From: Burkholderiaceae bacterium
Lineage (GTDB): Bacteria; Pseudomonadota; Gammaproteobacteria; Burkholderiales; Burkholderiaceae_F
Length of the DNA: 56,796 bases
Direction: 5' to 3'
NCBI GenBank assembly: GCA_019236735.1
Contig: JAFAIM010000094.1
Span: forward strand, 1 to 56,796
Shown: positions 17,096 to 26,395 of the stretch, piece after piece
Layout of the letters: every line of letters starts with the position of its first letter
Numbering within the stretch: the stretch's first letter is position 1
The notes under the pieces: model-generated
Told to the model about the DNA's origin: nothing
Databases searched by the model: none
Seen by the model: only the letters and a program-made list of their open reading frames with translations
Program-made: the position numbers and the translations under genes

Positions 17096-18901
17096 TCAGA
17101 AATCGGCGGCGTCCAACGCGAGCGCACCGGCTCCGGCCGAAAGGATAGACTCCGCGACCCCCGGTGCCTGTGACAACACGTGCTCGGAGAAGAAACGCGC
17201 CGTGCCGATCTTCGCGCGCAGGAAAGCAGCATCCGGCGAACCCGTGGCCAGCGCAGCGTCGGCGGCGAGCGCCGAGCGCGCCAGTTGCCATCCGCCCAGG
17301 ACCGTTCCGGCCAACCGCAGGTATGGAACTGCTCCGCAAAAGGCGGCCCTCACGTCGCTTCCGAAGGCCTGCACGAGATACTTGACTGCACGTTCGTAGG
17401 CGTCGGCACCCGCATGCAGGCGGTCGTGCATCGCGCTCCACTCCCCGTCCCCGCGCTTCTTCAACAACGCGGCCGTCTCGCGCACTTGGGCGATCAGAGC
17501 ATGTGCCACTGCCCCTGAGTCGCGCGCGGTCTTTCGCGCCAGAAAGTCGTTCGCCTGAATCGCCGTCGTTCCCTCGTAGATCGGCAGAATGCGTGCGTCC
17601 CGGTAGTGCTGAGCGGCTCCGGTTTCCTCGATGTAGCCCATACCGCCGTGGACTTGGATGCCGAGCGAGGCGACCTCGACTGCCATCTCGGTGCTCCAGC
17701 CCTTGATGATCGGAACAAGGTATTCGTAGGCGGCTTGGCTTTTGGCGCGCACCTGCGCATCGGGATGGGCGTGCGCGAGGTCCGCCTGCGATGCCCCCAC
17801 GTAGGCCATCGCGCGCGCTGCCTGCGTCTGCGATTTCATCAGCATCAGCATGCGGCGAACGTCCGGGTGTTCGATGATCGGAACCGGTCCGCTGGAACCC
17901 TGCACCGCGCGGCTCTGCAGGCGCTCGCGCGCGAAGCTGGCAGCCTGCTGGTACGCGCGCTCAGCGACCGCCACTCCCTGGATGCCGACGCCGAAGCGGG
18001 CCGCGTTCATCATGATGAACATGTATTCCAGGCCGCGATTGGGCTCACCGACGATCTCGGCGACGGCGCCGTTGCCGATCTGCCCGTGGCCCTCCCCATA
18101 TATCAGCACTGCGGTGGGGCTCGCCTTGATCCCGAGCTTGTGCTCGATCGAAGCGCAGTACACGTCGTTGCGCGCCCCGCGGCTGCCGTCCGGCCCGATC
18201 ACATACTTGGGAACGATAAACAGCGACAGGCCCTTGACGCCGTCGGGCGCGCCGGGGATCCGCGCAAGGACCAGGTGGATGATGTTGTCCGACAGGTCGT
18301 GCTCGCCGTACGTGATGAAGATCTTCTGCCCGAACAGGCGGTAGCTGCCATCGGGCTGAGGCACGGCCCGCGTGCGCACCTGCGCCAGATCCGAACCGGC
18401 CTGCGGCTCGGTCAGGTTCATCGTGCCGGTCCAGCTGCCGTCGATCATGTGCGGCACGTAGGTCGATTGCTGGCGCTCCGACCCGGCCGTCATCAGCGCC
18501 TCGATCGTGCCGTCGGTCAGCATCGGGCACAGCGCGAACGACAGGTTGGCCGCCTGCAGCATCTCATGGCACGGCGTGGCGACGAGCTTCGGCAGGCCCT
18601 GCCCGCCAAATCGCGGTGAGTGCGGCAAGCCCTGCCAGCCTCCTTCGGCGAACGCGCGGAACGCGGCGCGAAAACCTGGCGTCATCGTCACCTCGCCGGC
18701 TGCCCACGTCGACGGCTGCCGATCGCCCGTCGCGTTCAGTGGCGCGATCACTTCGGAGGTGAGTCGGGCGCATTCCTGCAGGACGGCATCGACGGTTTCG
18801 CCGGAGGCCTCCTCGAAGCCGGGAAGCTTCTGCACCGAGCGGAGGCCGGCGAGTTCCTCCATCACGAAGCGCATTTCGCGCAGCGGAGCCTCATAGCTCA
18901 T
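17096..18901 (-). CDS. Acyl-CoA dehydrogenase (DmdC/long-form type)
   Basis: FAD enzyme that introduces the 2,3-double bond into acyl-CoA. The 601-residue length, with an extra C-terminal domain, fits the DmdC/FadE5-like long form rather than the ~380-residue short form. Visible motifs are MNLTEPQAGSDL, QKIFITYGEHD, QVHGGMGYIEE and IYEGTTAIQA, whose Glu (about residue 441) is the predicted catalytic base. It lies 31 bp downstream of etfA, and ETF would be its electron acceptor. The ATG at 18901 gives MSYEAPLREM. Confidence 0.93.
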   Translation of the reverse strand: MSYEAPLREMRFVMEELAGLRSVQKLPGFEEASGETVDAVLQECARLTSEVIAPLNATGDRQPSTWAAGEVTMTPGFRAAFRAFAEGGWQGLPHSPRFGGQGLPKLVATPCHEMLQAANLSFALCPMLTDGTIEALMTAGSERQQSTYVPHMIDGSWTGTMNLTEPQAGSDLAQVRTRAVPQPDGSYRLFGQKIFITYGEHDLSDNIIHLVLARIPGAPDGVKGLSLFIVPKYVIGPDGSRGARNDVYCASIEHKLGIKASPTAVLIYGEGHGQIGNGAVAEIVGEPNRGLEYMFIMMNAARFGVGIQGVAVAERAYQQAASFARERLQSRAVQGSSGPVPIIEHPDVRRMLMLMKSQTQAARAMAYVGASQADLAHAHPDAQVRAKSQAAYEYLVPIIKGWSTEMAVEVASLGIQVHGGMGYIEETGAAQHYRDARILPIYEGTTAIQANDFLARKTARDSGAVAHALIAQVRETAALLKKRGDGEWSAMHDRLHAGADAYERAVKYLVQAFGSDVRAAFCGAVPYLRLAGTVLGGWQLARSALAADAALATGSPDAAFLRAKIGTARFFSEHVLSQAPGVAESILSAGAGALALDAADF

Positions 18902-18912
18902 CGATCCCTCCG

Positions 18913-18936
18913 GAATCGGGTGTTACATGCCACTAG
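18913..18936 (+). repeat. Solo arm of the 22.6-kb palindromic repeat
   Basis: These 24 bp match the right arm of the palindromic element (22706-22729) at 23 of 24 positions. The arm overlaps the etfA stop codon (TAG at 18935-18933) and fills most of the etfA/acyl-CoA dehydrogenase gap. A match of this length between unrelated contexts points to a dispersed repeat family. Confidence 0.75.
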
Positions 18937-19868
18937 TTCCCCAGCTCTTTCAGCAGCTGAGGCAGTGCCTCGAACAGGTCGGCTACGAGGCCGTAGTCGG
19001 CCACCTGGAAGATCGGCGCATCCGGATCCTTGTTGATCGCGACGATCACCTTGGAGTCCTTCATGCCGGCCAAATGCTGGATCGCGCCAGAGATGCCGAT
19101 CGCCAGGTACAGCTGCGGTGCGACGATCTTTCCCGTCTGTCCGACTTGCCAGTCGTTTGGTGCATAACCGGCATCGACCGCGGCACGCGACGCGCCCAGC
19201 GCGGCGTTCAGGCGATCGGCAAGCTTCTCCAACAGCTTGAAATTGTCGGCTGAGCCCAGCCCCCGTCCGCCCGAGATGACGATGCGGGCGCCCTGCAGTT
19301 CGGGGCGGTCGAGTTTGGCGCTTTCGCGCGAAACGAACTTCGATACGCCGGGATCGGCCACTACCGACAAACTCTCGACGGCGGCCGAGCCGCCTTGTGC
19401 AGCGGCGGGCTCGAATGCGGTCGGTCGCACCGTCGCGAACTTGATCGGCTCCGCGCAGCGTACGGTGGCGATCGCGTTGCCGGCGTAAATCGGCCGCGCG
19501 AACGTGTCGGCAGATTCGATCGCGATGATGTCGGACACCAGCGCGCAGTCGTGCTTTGCCGCTGCCCTCGGCAGCACGTCCTTGCCGAAGCTGGTCGCGG
19601 GCGCCAGCACGTGGCTGTAGCCCTTGGCCAGAGCAACCACCTGCTCGGCCACACACTCGGCCAGTTCCTCCGCAAGGTGCGGAGCATCGGCCAGCAACAC
19701 CTTCGTCACCCCAGCGATCTGCGCCGCCTGGCGCGCGACGTCCGCACACCCGCCGCCGGCGACGAGCACATGGACCTCACCGCCCAGCCGGCCCGCAGCG
19801 CCGACCACATTCAATGTGGACGGCCGCAGCCGCTTGTTGTCGTGTTCCGCCAGGACCAGTGCCGTCAT
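18933..19868 (-). CDS. etfA: Electron transfer flavoprotein alpha subunit
   Basis: FAD-binding subunit of ETF, which carries electrons from acyl-CoA dehydrogenases to the quinone pool. The 311-residue product has the N-terminal ALVLAEHDN start and the C-terminal FAD domain with [49 protein letters not shown] and [20 protein letters not shown]. It follows etfB by 33 bp. Its stop codon lies inside a dispersed repeat arm, so the final residues may have been shaped by that insertion. Confidence 0.96.
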   Translation of the reverse strand: MTALVLAEHDNKRLRPSTLNVVGAAGRLGGEVHVLVAGGGCADVARQAAQIAGVTKVLLADAPHLAEELAECVAEQVVALAKGYSHVLAPATSFGKDVLPRAAAKHDCALVSDIIAIESADTFARPIYAGNAIATVRCAEPIKFATVRPTAFEPAAAQGGSAAVESLSVVADPGVSKFVSRESAKLDRPELQGARIVISGGRGLGSADNFKLLEKLADRLNAALGASRAAVDAGYAPNDWQVGQTGKIVAPQLYLAIGISGAIQHLAGMKDSKVIVAINKDPDAPIFQVADYGLVADLFEALPQLLKELGN

Positions 19869-19901
19869 GTCGTCGTCCCACGCGCCCTACCGCGCGCCGT
19901 C

Positions 19902-20654
19902 CTATTCGATGACCTTCGCTTCGTTGCGCAACTTCTGCACGAGCGTCGCAACGTCCGGAACGCGGATGCCCGCCTTGCGCTGCACCGGTTCGGCCGTCCG
20001 CAGGGTCTGCAGCCGGGGCCGCACATCGACCCCGAGCGCCTGCGGCGTCACGGTCTCCAGCGGCTTTTTCTTCGCCTTCATGATGTTCGGCAGCGTCACG
20101 TAGCGCGGCTCGTTCAACCGCAGGTCGGTGGTCACCACTGCCGGAAGCTTCACCGCGACGGTCGTCAATCCGCCGTCCACCTCGCGGGTGACTTGGGCCG
20201 AGCCGTCGGCCAAAACGAGCTTGGACGCGAACGTCGCCTGCCCGACGCCAGCCAGCGCCGCCAGCATCTGCCCGGTCTGGTTGGAATCGTCGTCGATCGC
20301 CTGTTTGCCTAGGATCATCAGGTCCGGCTTTTCGCGGTCGAAAATTGCTTTCAGAATCTTGGCAACAGCGAGCGGCTGCAATTCCTCGTCGGTCTGCACC
20401 AAAATCGCCCGATCTGCCCCGATCGCCAGCGCCGTGCGCAGCGTTTCCTGGCACTGCGCAGGGCCGCACGAAACGGCGATCACTTCGGCCGCCTTGCCCG
20501 CTTCGCGCAGGCGCATCGCTTCCTCTACGGCAATTTCGTCGAACGGATTCATCGACATCTTCACGTTGGCGATGTCGACGCCGCTGCCGTCGGACTTCAC
20601 CCGCACTTTCACGTTGAAGTCAACGACGCGCTTGACCGCAACCAGGATCTTCAT
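19902..20654 (-). CDS. etfB: Electron transfer flavoprotein beta subunit
   Basis: AMP-binding subunit of ETF, 250 residues from the ATG at 20654 ([12 protein letters not shown]). Typical blocks are [39 protein letters not shown] and [20 protein letters not shown], the conserved ETF-beta signature with the methylatable lysines. First gene of etfB-etfA-acyl-CoA dehydrogenase on the minus strand. Confidence 0.97.
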   Translation of the reverse strand: MKILVAVKRVVDFNVKVRVKSDGSGVDIANVKMSMNPFDEIAVEEAMRLREAGKAAEVIAVSCGPAQCQETLRTALAIGADRAILVQTDEELQPLAVAKILKAIFDREKPDLMILGKQAIDDDSNQTGQMLAALAGVGQATFASKLVLADGSAQVTREVDGGLTTVAVKLPAVVTTDLRLNEPRYVTLPNIMKAKKKPLETVTPQALGVDVRPRLQTLRTAEPVQRKAGIRVPDVATLVQKLRNEAKVIE

Positions 20655-20766
20655 CGAAGTTCTTCCGACTCGTGGCAAGCGTATTCGCGCAGAGGCTGGC
20701 GATTATACGGACGCTACGGACGCTACGGCGGCGGCGGCGACTCGAGGTTCAAGACTCCGGCCCGCT

Positions 20767-22365
20767 TCACCTGGCCAAGTCAGCGATGATCTCGCTCGCC
20801 GCGTTGTATCCGGGCGCCGCGGTCACACCCCCACCCGGATGCGCTCCTGAGCCGCAGTGGTACAGGCCTGCGAGCGGCCCGCGGTAGCGGGCGTAGCCGA
20901 GCACCGGACGCAACGAAAAGAGCTGATCGGGCGAAAGCTGGCCGTGGAAGATGTCGCCTCCCGTCAGGCCAAACTCGCGTTCCAGGTCCAGAGGCGTCCA
21001 AGCTCGGTAGCCGAGCAACGCTCGCCGGAAGTTCGGACAGAACTGATTCACCCTTGCGAAAACCGCCTCGACCGCCGCCGTCTTCAGCGCGTCCCAGCCG
21101 CCCGGTGGATCGGGATCGAAATGCTGGCAAAACAGGCTTGCGACGTGCGCTCCAGCGGGCGCGAGCGAATCGTCGACTACGCTCGGGATCAGCATCTCGA
21201 CGATCGGCGCGCGCGCGAAACCGCCGTGCAGCGCATCTCGCCAAGCGGTGTCCATCGCCTTCAGCGACGGCCCGAATAGGATGCCGCTCGCGTGATGCGG
21301 CTGAACACTCGTTCCCGGTAGGCACGAAAAATCCGGCAGCTCGGCCAACGCCACGTTGATCCGCAGCGAGCCGGAACCGCAGCGGTACGCGCGGATCGAC
21401 CGCACGAAATCTTCCGGCAGGTCCTGCGGCCGCATCAGCTGCAGGTACAGGCGCTTCGGATCGACGCCGCAAGCAACCGCGCGCGCGTGCAGCTCGCGCC
21501 CATCTTGCAGCAGCACGCCCCGCACTTTTCCACCATCGACGAGGATCTGCTGCACGGGTGCTTCCAGCTCGATTGTCACGCCGCGCGAGCGCGCTTCCTC
21601 CGCCATCAGCTCGGTGATCCGTCCCATGCCGCCGATCGCATGCCCCCAGACACCCGGCTTGCCGTTGACCTCGCCCAGCGCATGATGCAGCAACACGTAC
21701 GCAGAGCCGGGCGCATACGGGCTCGAGTAATTCCCGACAATCGCGTCGAAGCCCAGAGCGGCCTTCAGGCAATCGGTCTCGAAGATCGCGTCCAGCCAGT
21801 GCCCGGCGCTGCGGGTAAAAAGTTCGACGCACTCGCGTTGGGCCTCGCTCGGCAAGCGCCCGAACGTCCATAGCAGTCGGGCCGAGGCAATCAGGTCGCG
21901 CCCGCTGCGCGCCACCAGCGGCCCACCCAGCTCCGGGGGAGCACGCAGCATCCATTTCTTCAACTCGGCCGCAACGCGAGCGAGGCGTTGCCCGAACTGG
22001 GGCAACCGCTGCGCGTCCGCGATCGAAAACTTGCGCACCTCGGCTTCTGAGCCCGCCCCAGCGCCGTCGAACTTCAAATATCTGCCATCTTCTGCAGGAA
22101 CGAAGTTCGAAAACGGCCGTTCGACGATCCTCAAGCCCCGGCGCGCAAGGTTCAGGTCTTGGATCACAACCGGATTGAGCAGGCTTACGGTGTAACTGGC
22201 GCTCGAGTTGCGAAATCCGGGTACGAACTCCTCGGTGACGGCGGCGCCGCCAACGACCGGGCGCCGCTCCAGTACACCGACCCGCAGTCCCGCCTTCGCC
22301 AGATAGCAGGCGCATGCGAGGCCGTTGTGCCCAGCCCCGATCACGATGACGTCGAGCGGATTCAT
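20767..22365 (-). CDS. Phytoene-dehydrogenase-like FAD oxidoreductase (PYROXD2 type)
   Basis: A 532-residue flavoprotein. The dinucleotide-binding motif is at the start (DVIVIGAGHNGLACACYLAKAG), followed by the ERRPVVGGAAVTEE stretch. The C-terminal FAD motif is GLYHCGSGAHPGGGVTAAPG. This arrangement matches the NAD(P)/FAD-dependent oxidoreductases related to carotenoid desaturases and mammalian PYROXD2. No carotenoid gene is nearby, so pigment synthesis is not supported. It is encoded upstream of etfB on the same strand with a 112-bp gap, and its start codon abuts a run of 8-bp repeats. Confidence 0.85.
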   Translation of the reverse strand: MNPLDVIVIGAGHNGLACACYLAKAGLRVGVLERRPVVGGAAVTEEFVPGFRNSSASYTVSLLNPVVIQDLNLARRGLRIVERPFSNFVPAEDGRYLKFDGAGAGSEAEVRKFSIADAQRLPQFGQRLARVAAELKKWMLRAPPELGGPLVARSGRDLIASARLLWTFGRLPSEAQRECVELFTRSAGHWLDAIFETDCLKAALGFDAIVGNYSSPYAPGSAYVLLHHALGEVNGKPGVWGHAIGGMGRITELMAEEARSRGVTIELEAPVQQILVDGGKVRGVLLQDGRELHARAVACGVDPKRLYLQLMRPQDLPEDFVRSIRAYRCGSGSLRINVALAELPDFSCLPGTSVQPHHASGILFGPSLKAMDTAWRDALHGGFARAPIVEMLIPSVVDDSLAPAGAHVASLFCQHFDPDPPGGWDALKTAAVEAVFARVNQFCPNFRRALLGYRAWTPLDLEREFGLTGGDIFHGQLSPDQLFSLRPVLGYARYRGPLAGLYHCGSGAHPGGGVTAAPGYNAASEIIADLAR

Positions 22366-22366
22366 T

Positions 22367-22411
22367 GCTGATTGCCTGATTACCTGATTGCCCGATTGCC
22401 AGATTACCCTG
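22367..22411. repeat. Degenerate 8-bp tandem repeat, about five units
   Basis: Successive units GCTGATT, GCCTGATT, ACCTGATT, GCCCGATT, GCCAGATT and a final partial unit lie directly upstream of the flavoprotein ATG. This is a slippage-prone tract within the 5' leader of that gene. The unit is too short and lacks spacers for CRISPR. Confidence 0.7.
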
Positions 22412-22561
22412 GTGGATTTCCTGCCCGCACCGTCCAAGACAGGGGCGGATGCTACTTGGGTCTGGTGAAACCGTATCGACCGCAATCCAATCGGGGGAAC
22501 TGGGGGTTCCGCATCGAGGGCCAAAACGGGTGGCCCCGCCCACGAATCCGGTACATTTAAG

Positions 22562-22729
22562 CTAGTGGCCTGTAACACCCGATTCGGCAGGGAGAGGCGC
22601 GCCTGGCCGAGTCGGATGCGCGAAGCGAGCCGAGACGAATATCAGGCGAGTATTCGCGAGGCGAGCGACAAAGCAGCCGGCCGGCCAGGCGCGCAAGGCA
22701 CTGTCGAATCGGGTGTTACAGGCCACTAG
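22562..22729. repeat. 168-bp long-palindrome element (MITE-like or REP-like)
   Basis: Perfect 25-bp terminal inverted repeats (22562-22586 and 22705-22729) begin and end with CTAG. Further in, 13-bp arms (22597-22609 and 22682-22694) pair exactly, and a central 6-bp stem (22636-22641 / 22651-22656) closes the structure. The whole element can fold as one long hairpin in either strand. There is no room for a transposase, so if mobile it needs one supplied in trans. A near-identical arm occurs alone at 18913-18936. Confidence 0.75.
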
Positions 22730-22778
22730 GGTGTTACGCGTGCTCCGGCGTGCGGGGAGCGGCTTGGGCAGGTTTTGG

Positions 22779-23963
22779 GTGGCTAACGAAGAACCAGCTG
22801 CGGCAACTGCGGGCTCATCCAAACCCAGGATCCTGGTCGCGGATGCCTCGCGTAGCGTGCGCGCAGTCGTCGCCAGCCATTTGCGCGACCGCTTCGAAGT
22901 GCGCGAAGCCGAAGATGGCGAAGGGGCTTGGCAGGCAGTCCTGCTCGACGGCAGCATCCGCGTGCTCCTGACCGAGCTGGGAATGACCAAAGTGAACGGG
23001 CTCGATCTTCTCGGGCGGGTTCGCAGCTCCAAGGTCAAACGGATCCGCGAACTGCCCGTCGTGGTGCTGGCCTCGGAAGACGAGAACCTCGACCGGCAGC
23101 GCGCATCGGGGCTCGGGGTCGCCGATTTCGTTCCCAAGACAGGCGCGCGCGGCGAACTGCTGGCGCGGCTGGAAATGCTGCTCAAGCTCTCGGTCACGCG
23201 CGAAGTACTGGCCGAGACGCAGGCGTCGCTCGAATCGGCCCGCACCGTGGACCCCGACACCGAGCTGCTGAACCTGCAATTTTTCGACAAGCAAGTCGAC
23301 AAGCTGGTTTCGTATGCACGCCGCAGCCTGACCGACCTTGCACTGATTTGCGTCAAGGTCGAACTGTCCGGCGCGCAAGGCGGTTCCTGGGAGGGGGAGA
23401 TCGAACAGCGCATCAAGCTGGTCGGCCGAACGCTTGCGGCGTCGATCCGTCTCGAAGATCTTGGAGCGCGCTCGGAGCGCTCCGAGTTCTGTGTCGCCAC
23501 CCAGAGCAGCGGTCTTTCCGGCGTGCTTCGCTTCGCCGCGCGGCTGCGCAAAGTGCTGGAGAACGTCGATGCGGCCGGACCCGGTGTGGAGGTTTGGACC
23601 TGCATCGGTGTAGCAACACTGTCCGAGGAGCTGCGCCGCGGTGCTGAAGAGCTGCGAATGCTTGCGCAAAAGCGCGCATTGCAGGCGCAGACCGCGCGCT
23701 CGCGCCGAATCATCCTGGGAACCGCCGAAGGCGCCTCCCCCGGGGCCGCGGAAGGTCGCAGCGACGACGGGTCAATGGACGTCAACCTTGCGCTCGCATT
23801 GATCCGGGCCGGCCGCGGCGGCGAAGTCGTGGCGCATCTGCCGCGCCTGCTGGAGCAGCTCAATCCGCTGCTAAAGCTGCTGCGCCAGCAGCAGGAACTC
23901 CAGACCGCGAGGAGCGAGGGGGAAGTTCCAGGTGACACCAAGCTACCGCGCGTTCCTGGATAG
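22779..23963 (+). CDS. Response-regulator-like protein with degenerate GGDEF domain
   Basis: A 394-residue two-domain protein from the GTG at 22779 (MANEEPAAAT); in-frame GTGs reach back into the repeat at 22713. Residues 16-135 are receiver-like (KPRILVADAS, then FVPK with Lys120). The phosphoacceptor position reads TELGM, placing Glu66 where Asp is expected, so normal phosphorylation is unlikely. Residues 155-320 resemble GGDEF, but the active loop reads ERSEF (233-237), so cyclase activity is probably lost. It is likely a binding or scaffold protein. Its last 32 bp overlap prpE, which suggests co-translation. Confidence 0.8.
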   Translation: MANEEPAAATAGSSKPRILVADASRSVRAVVASHLRDRFEVREAEDGEGAWQAVLLDGSIRVLLTELGMTKVNGLDLLGRVRSSKVKRIRELPVVVLASEDENLDRQRASGLGVADFVPKTGARGELLARLEMLLKLSVTREVLAETQASLESARTVDPDTELLNLQFFDKQVDKLVSYARRSLTDLALICVKVELSGAQGGSWEGEIEQRIKLVGRTLAASIRLEDLGARSERSEFCVATQSSGLSGVLRFAARLRKVLENVDAAGPGVEVWTCIGVATLSEELRRGAEELRMLAQKRALQAQTARSRRIILGTAEGASPGAAEGRSDDGSMDVNLALALIRAGRGGEVVAHLPRLLEQLNPLLKLLRQQQELQTARSEGEVPGDTKLPRVPG

Positions 23964-25833
23964 AGCGCTTCGCTCGCCCGAAGAATTTTGGGCCGAAGAG
24001 GCCCGACTGATCGACTGGCAGCGCCCCTATTCGAAGGTTCTGGATCATTCGCGCCCGCCGTTTGCGCGCTGGTTCGTCGGCGGCACCACCAATCTTTGCC
24101 ACAACGCGGTCGACCGGCACCTTGCAAGCCGCGGCGAACAGCCCGCGCTGATCTACGTTTCGACCGAAGTCGAGGTCGAAAGAACCTACACGTTCCGACA
24201 GCTGCACCGCGAAGTGAACCGATTCGCCGCGTGCCTGCAGGTTATGGGCGTGACTCGCGGCGACCGCGTGCTGATCTACATGCCGATGGTTCCCGAGGCC
24301 GTCTTCGCGATGCTGGCGTGCGTGCGGATCGGCGCAATCCATTCTGTCGTTTTTGGCGGTTTCGCGTCGGCGAGCCTGGCCACCCGCATCGACGATGCGC
24401 GGCCGAAGGTGATTGTGTCGGCCGACGCCGGCTCGCGCGCCGGCAAGGTCGTCCCATATAAGGCGCTGCTGGACGAGGCGATCGATCGATCGAAGGCGCC
24501 TCCGGCAGCGGTACTGCTGATCGACCGCGGCCTGGCCCCGATGCGCCGCGTGGCCGGGCGCGACCACGACTACGCTGCGCTCGCAAGCCGGCATGCGCAA
24601 GCCGAGGTACCGTGCGTATGGGTCGAGTCCAATGAGCCGTCGTACATCCTGTACACCTCTGGCACGACCGGCAAGCCCAAGGGCGTTCAGCGCGATACCG
24701 GCGGCCACGCCGTCGCGCTGGTTTCATCGATCGGCAAGGTCTTCTGCGGCAACGCGGGCGAAACGTATTTCTCCACCAGCGACATCGGCTGGGTGGTGGG
24801 GCACAGCTACATCGTTTACGGCCCGCTGCTCGCGGGGATGGCCACCGTTTTGTACGAAGGCACACCGATTCGACCCGACGGAGCAATCCTGTGGCGAATC
24901 GTCGAGAAGTACGGGGTTCGGGTGATGTTTTCGGCGCCAACCGCGATCCGGGTGTTGAAGAAGCAGGATCCGGCGCTACTGAAGCGACACGACATCTCGT
25001 GCCTGCGAATGCTGTTCCTGGCGGGGGAGCCGCTGGACGAACCCACCGCGCGCTGGATCGCCGAGGCGCTGGGCAAACCGGTCGTCGACAACTACTGGCA
25101 GACCGAGACCGGCTGGCCGATCCTGGCAATCGCGCGCGGCGCAGCTGGGGGTGGGCTGCCGGCCAAGTACGGCAGCCCAGGTCTGCCCTGCTACGGCTAC
25201 TCGGTGAAGCTGTGCGACGAGAAGACCGGTGCCGAAGTCGGAGCAAACACCAAGGGCGTGCTCGCGATCGAAGGGCCACTGCCGCCGGGATGCATGACGA
25301 CCGTCTGGGGTGACGACGAACGCTTCGTCAAGACCTACTGGCAGAGCGTGCCGAACCGCACCGTATATTCGACGTTCGACTGGGGGATTCGCGACGACGA
25401 TGGCTACTACTTCATCCTCGGCCGCACCGATGACGTGATCAACGTGGCGGGACACCGCCTCGGAACGCGCGAGATCGAGGAAGCCATTTGTTCGCACCCG
25501 GCGGTGGCGGAAGTGGCGGTCGTCGGCGTCGCCGATTCGCTCAAAGGCCAGGTTGCGGTTGCCTTCGCGGTGGTGAAGGACGTTCGCGCGGTCGAGTCGC
25601 CGCAGCAGCGCAGCCAACTCGAGGCCGATGTGATGAAACAGGTCGACACGCAGCTCGGTGCCGTTGCGCGCCCAGCACGCGTTCATTTCGTGACGGCGTT
25701 GCCGAAGACACGCTCCGGCAAGCTGTTGCGCCGCTCGGTGCAGGCCATTTGCGAGGGGCGCGACCCTGGCGACTTGACGACGATCGAAGACCCGACGGCG
25801 CTGGAGCAGATCCGCGCCGCTGTTCGCGCGTAG
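23932..25833 (+). CDS. prpE: Propionate--CoA ligase
   Basis: Activates propionate to propionyl-CoA through an acyl-AMP intermediate. The 633-residue product has the ANL-family motifs ILYTSGTTGKPKG, NYWQTETGWP, the hinge-region GYYFILGRTDDVINVAGHR and the C-terminal TRSGKLLRR with the catalytic Lys. Overall similarity to PrpE (STSDIGWVVGHSYIVYGPLL) is stronger than to acetyl-CoA synthetase, though acetate or acrylate may also be accepted. The GTG start at 23932 lies inside the preceding gene. No methylcitrate-cycle gene is adjacent in this window. Confidence 0.93.
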   Translation: MTPSYRAFLDRALRSPEEFWAEEARLIDWQRPYSKVLDHSRPPFARWFVGGTTNLCHNAVDRHLASRGEQPALIYVSTEVEVERTYTFRQLHREVNRFAACLQVMGVTRGDRVLIYMPMVPEAVFAMLACVRIGAIHSVVFGGFASASLATRIDDARPKVIVSADAGSRAGKVVPYKALLDEAIDRSKAPPAAVLLIDRGLAPMRRVAGRDHDYAALASRHAQAEVPCVWVESNEPSYILYTSGTTGKPKGVQRDTGGHAVALVSSIGKVFCGNAGETYFSTSDIGWVVGHSYIVYGPLLAGMATVLYEGTPIRPDGAILWRIVEKYGVRVMFSAPTAIRVLKKQDPALLKRHDISCLRMLFLAGEPLDEPTARWIAEALGKPVVDNYWQTETGWPILAIARGAAGGGLPAKYGSPGLPCYGYSVKLCDEKTGAEVGANTKGVLAIEGPLPPGCMTTVWGDDERFVKTYWQSVPNRTVYSTFDWGIRDDDGYYFILGRTDDVINVAGHRLGTREIEEAICSHPAVAEVAVVGVADSLKGQVAVAFAVVKDVRAVESPQQRSQLEADVMKQVDTQLGAVARPARVHFVTALPKTRSGKLLRRSVQAICEGRDPGDLTTIEDPTALEQIRAAVRA

Positions 25834-25846
25834 CGGCGACCATCTC

Positions 25847-26353
25847 GTGGCTCCTCCATCCCCGGCACCTGCACCCAGAAAGCGCGCCGAAGCATTGGAC
25901 CGCATCGACCGCCAGATCCTCGAGCTGTTGCAGCGCGACGGGCGAATGACCAATCAGGCGCTGTCGCAAAAGGTTGCGCTCAGCCCGCGCGCGTGCCTGG
26001 ACCGCGTTCGACGGCTGGAGCGCGCAGGCATCATCACCGGCTACATGGCGTTGCTCGATCTGCGAAAGATCGGCAACCTACTGACCGTATTCGTCGAGGT
26101 AGCGCTGCGCGACCAGTCCGCTGCTACGCATGCGCGATTCGAGGCGCGTATGCGTGCGTGCGAAGAGGTGATCGAGTGCTTTCTGGTCTCGGGGCAATCC
26201 GATTACGTCCTGCGGATCGCGTGCGCGAGCCTGGACCATTATCGTGATCTGACCAACGCCTGGACCGACGACGCGACGCTGGGAATCGAGCGCATCTCAT
26301 CGAAGCCCGAGCTGCAAACCGTCAAGTCGTTCAGGGGCTTTCCACTTCCGTAG
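25847..26353 (+). CDS. Lrp/AsnC family transcriptional regulator
   Basis: A 168-residue regulator with an N-terminal winged HTH (LDRIDRQILELLQRDGRMTNQALSQKVALSPRACLDRVRRLE) and a C-terminal RAM ligand-binding domain (IECFLVSGQSDYVLRI). The first ~15 residues are Pro/Ala-rich. It starts at GTG 25847, 13 bp after prpE, and lies 189 bp upstream of the aminotransferase/hydrolase fusion gene. Lrp-family proteins commonly sense an amino acid and control neighbouring catabolic genes, so arginine or ornithine is a plausible ligand. That is inference from context. Confidence 0.92.
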   Translation: MAPPSPAPAPRKRAEALDRIDRQILELLQRDGRMTNQALSQKVALSPRACLDRVRRLERAGIITGYMALLDLRKIGNLLTVFVEVALRDQSAATHARFEARMRACEEVIECFLVSGQSDYVLRIACASLDHYRDLTNAWTDDATLGIERISSKPELQTVKSFRGFPLP

Positions 26354-26395
26354 CAAACCGGCCGCCAGCGAGTACGTTTGGTGCCGGAGCGTCTG

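Larger units (their letters stand above)
22366..22778. other. 413-bp gap between divergent genes, occupied by repeats
   Basis: Between the flavoprotein start and the receiver-domain gene start. It holds an 8-bp tandem repeat (22367-22411), a 168-bp palindromic element (22562-22729), and about 150 bp between them with no gene or motif I can name. Both flanking promoters must lie here, so the repeats probably affect them. Confidence 0.7.

Noticed and set aside
22367-22411. Possible CRISPR-like repeats
   Set aside because: Units are 8 bp with no spacers and no cas genes nearby.
22562-22729. Possible integron attC site
   Set aside because: Long folded palindrome with GTAACA/TGTTAC near the ends, but the ends do not match the RYYYAAC/GTTRRRY core sites and there is no integrase or cassette.
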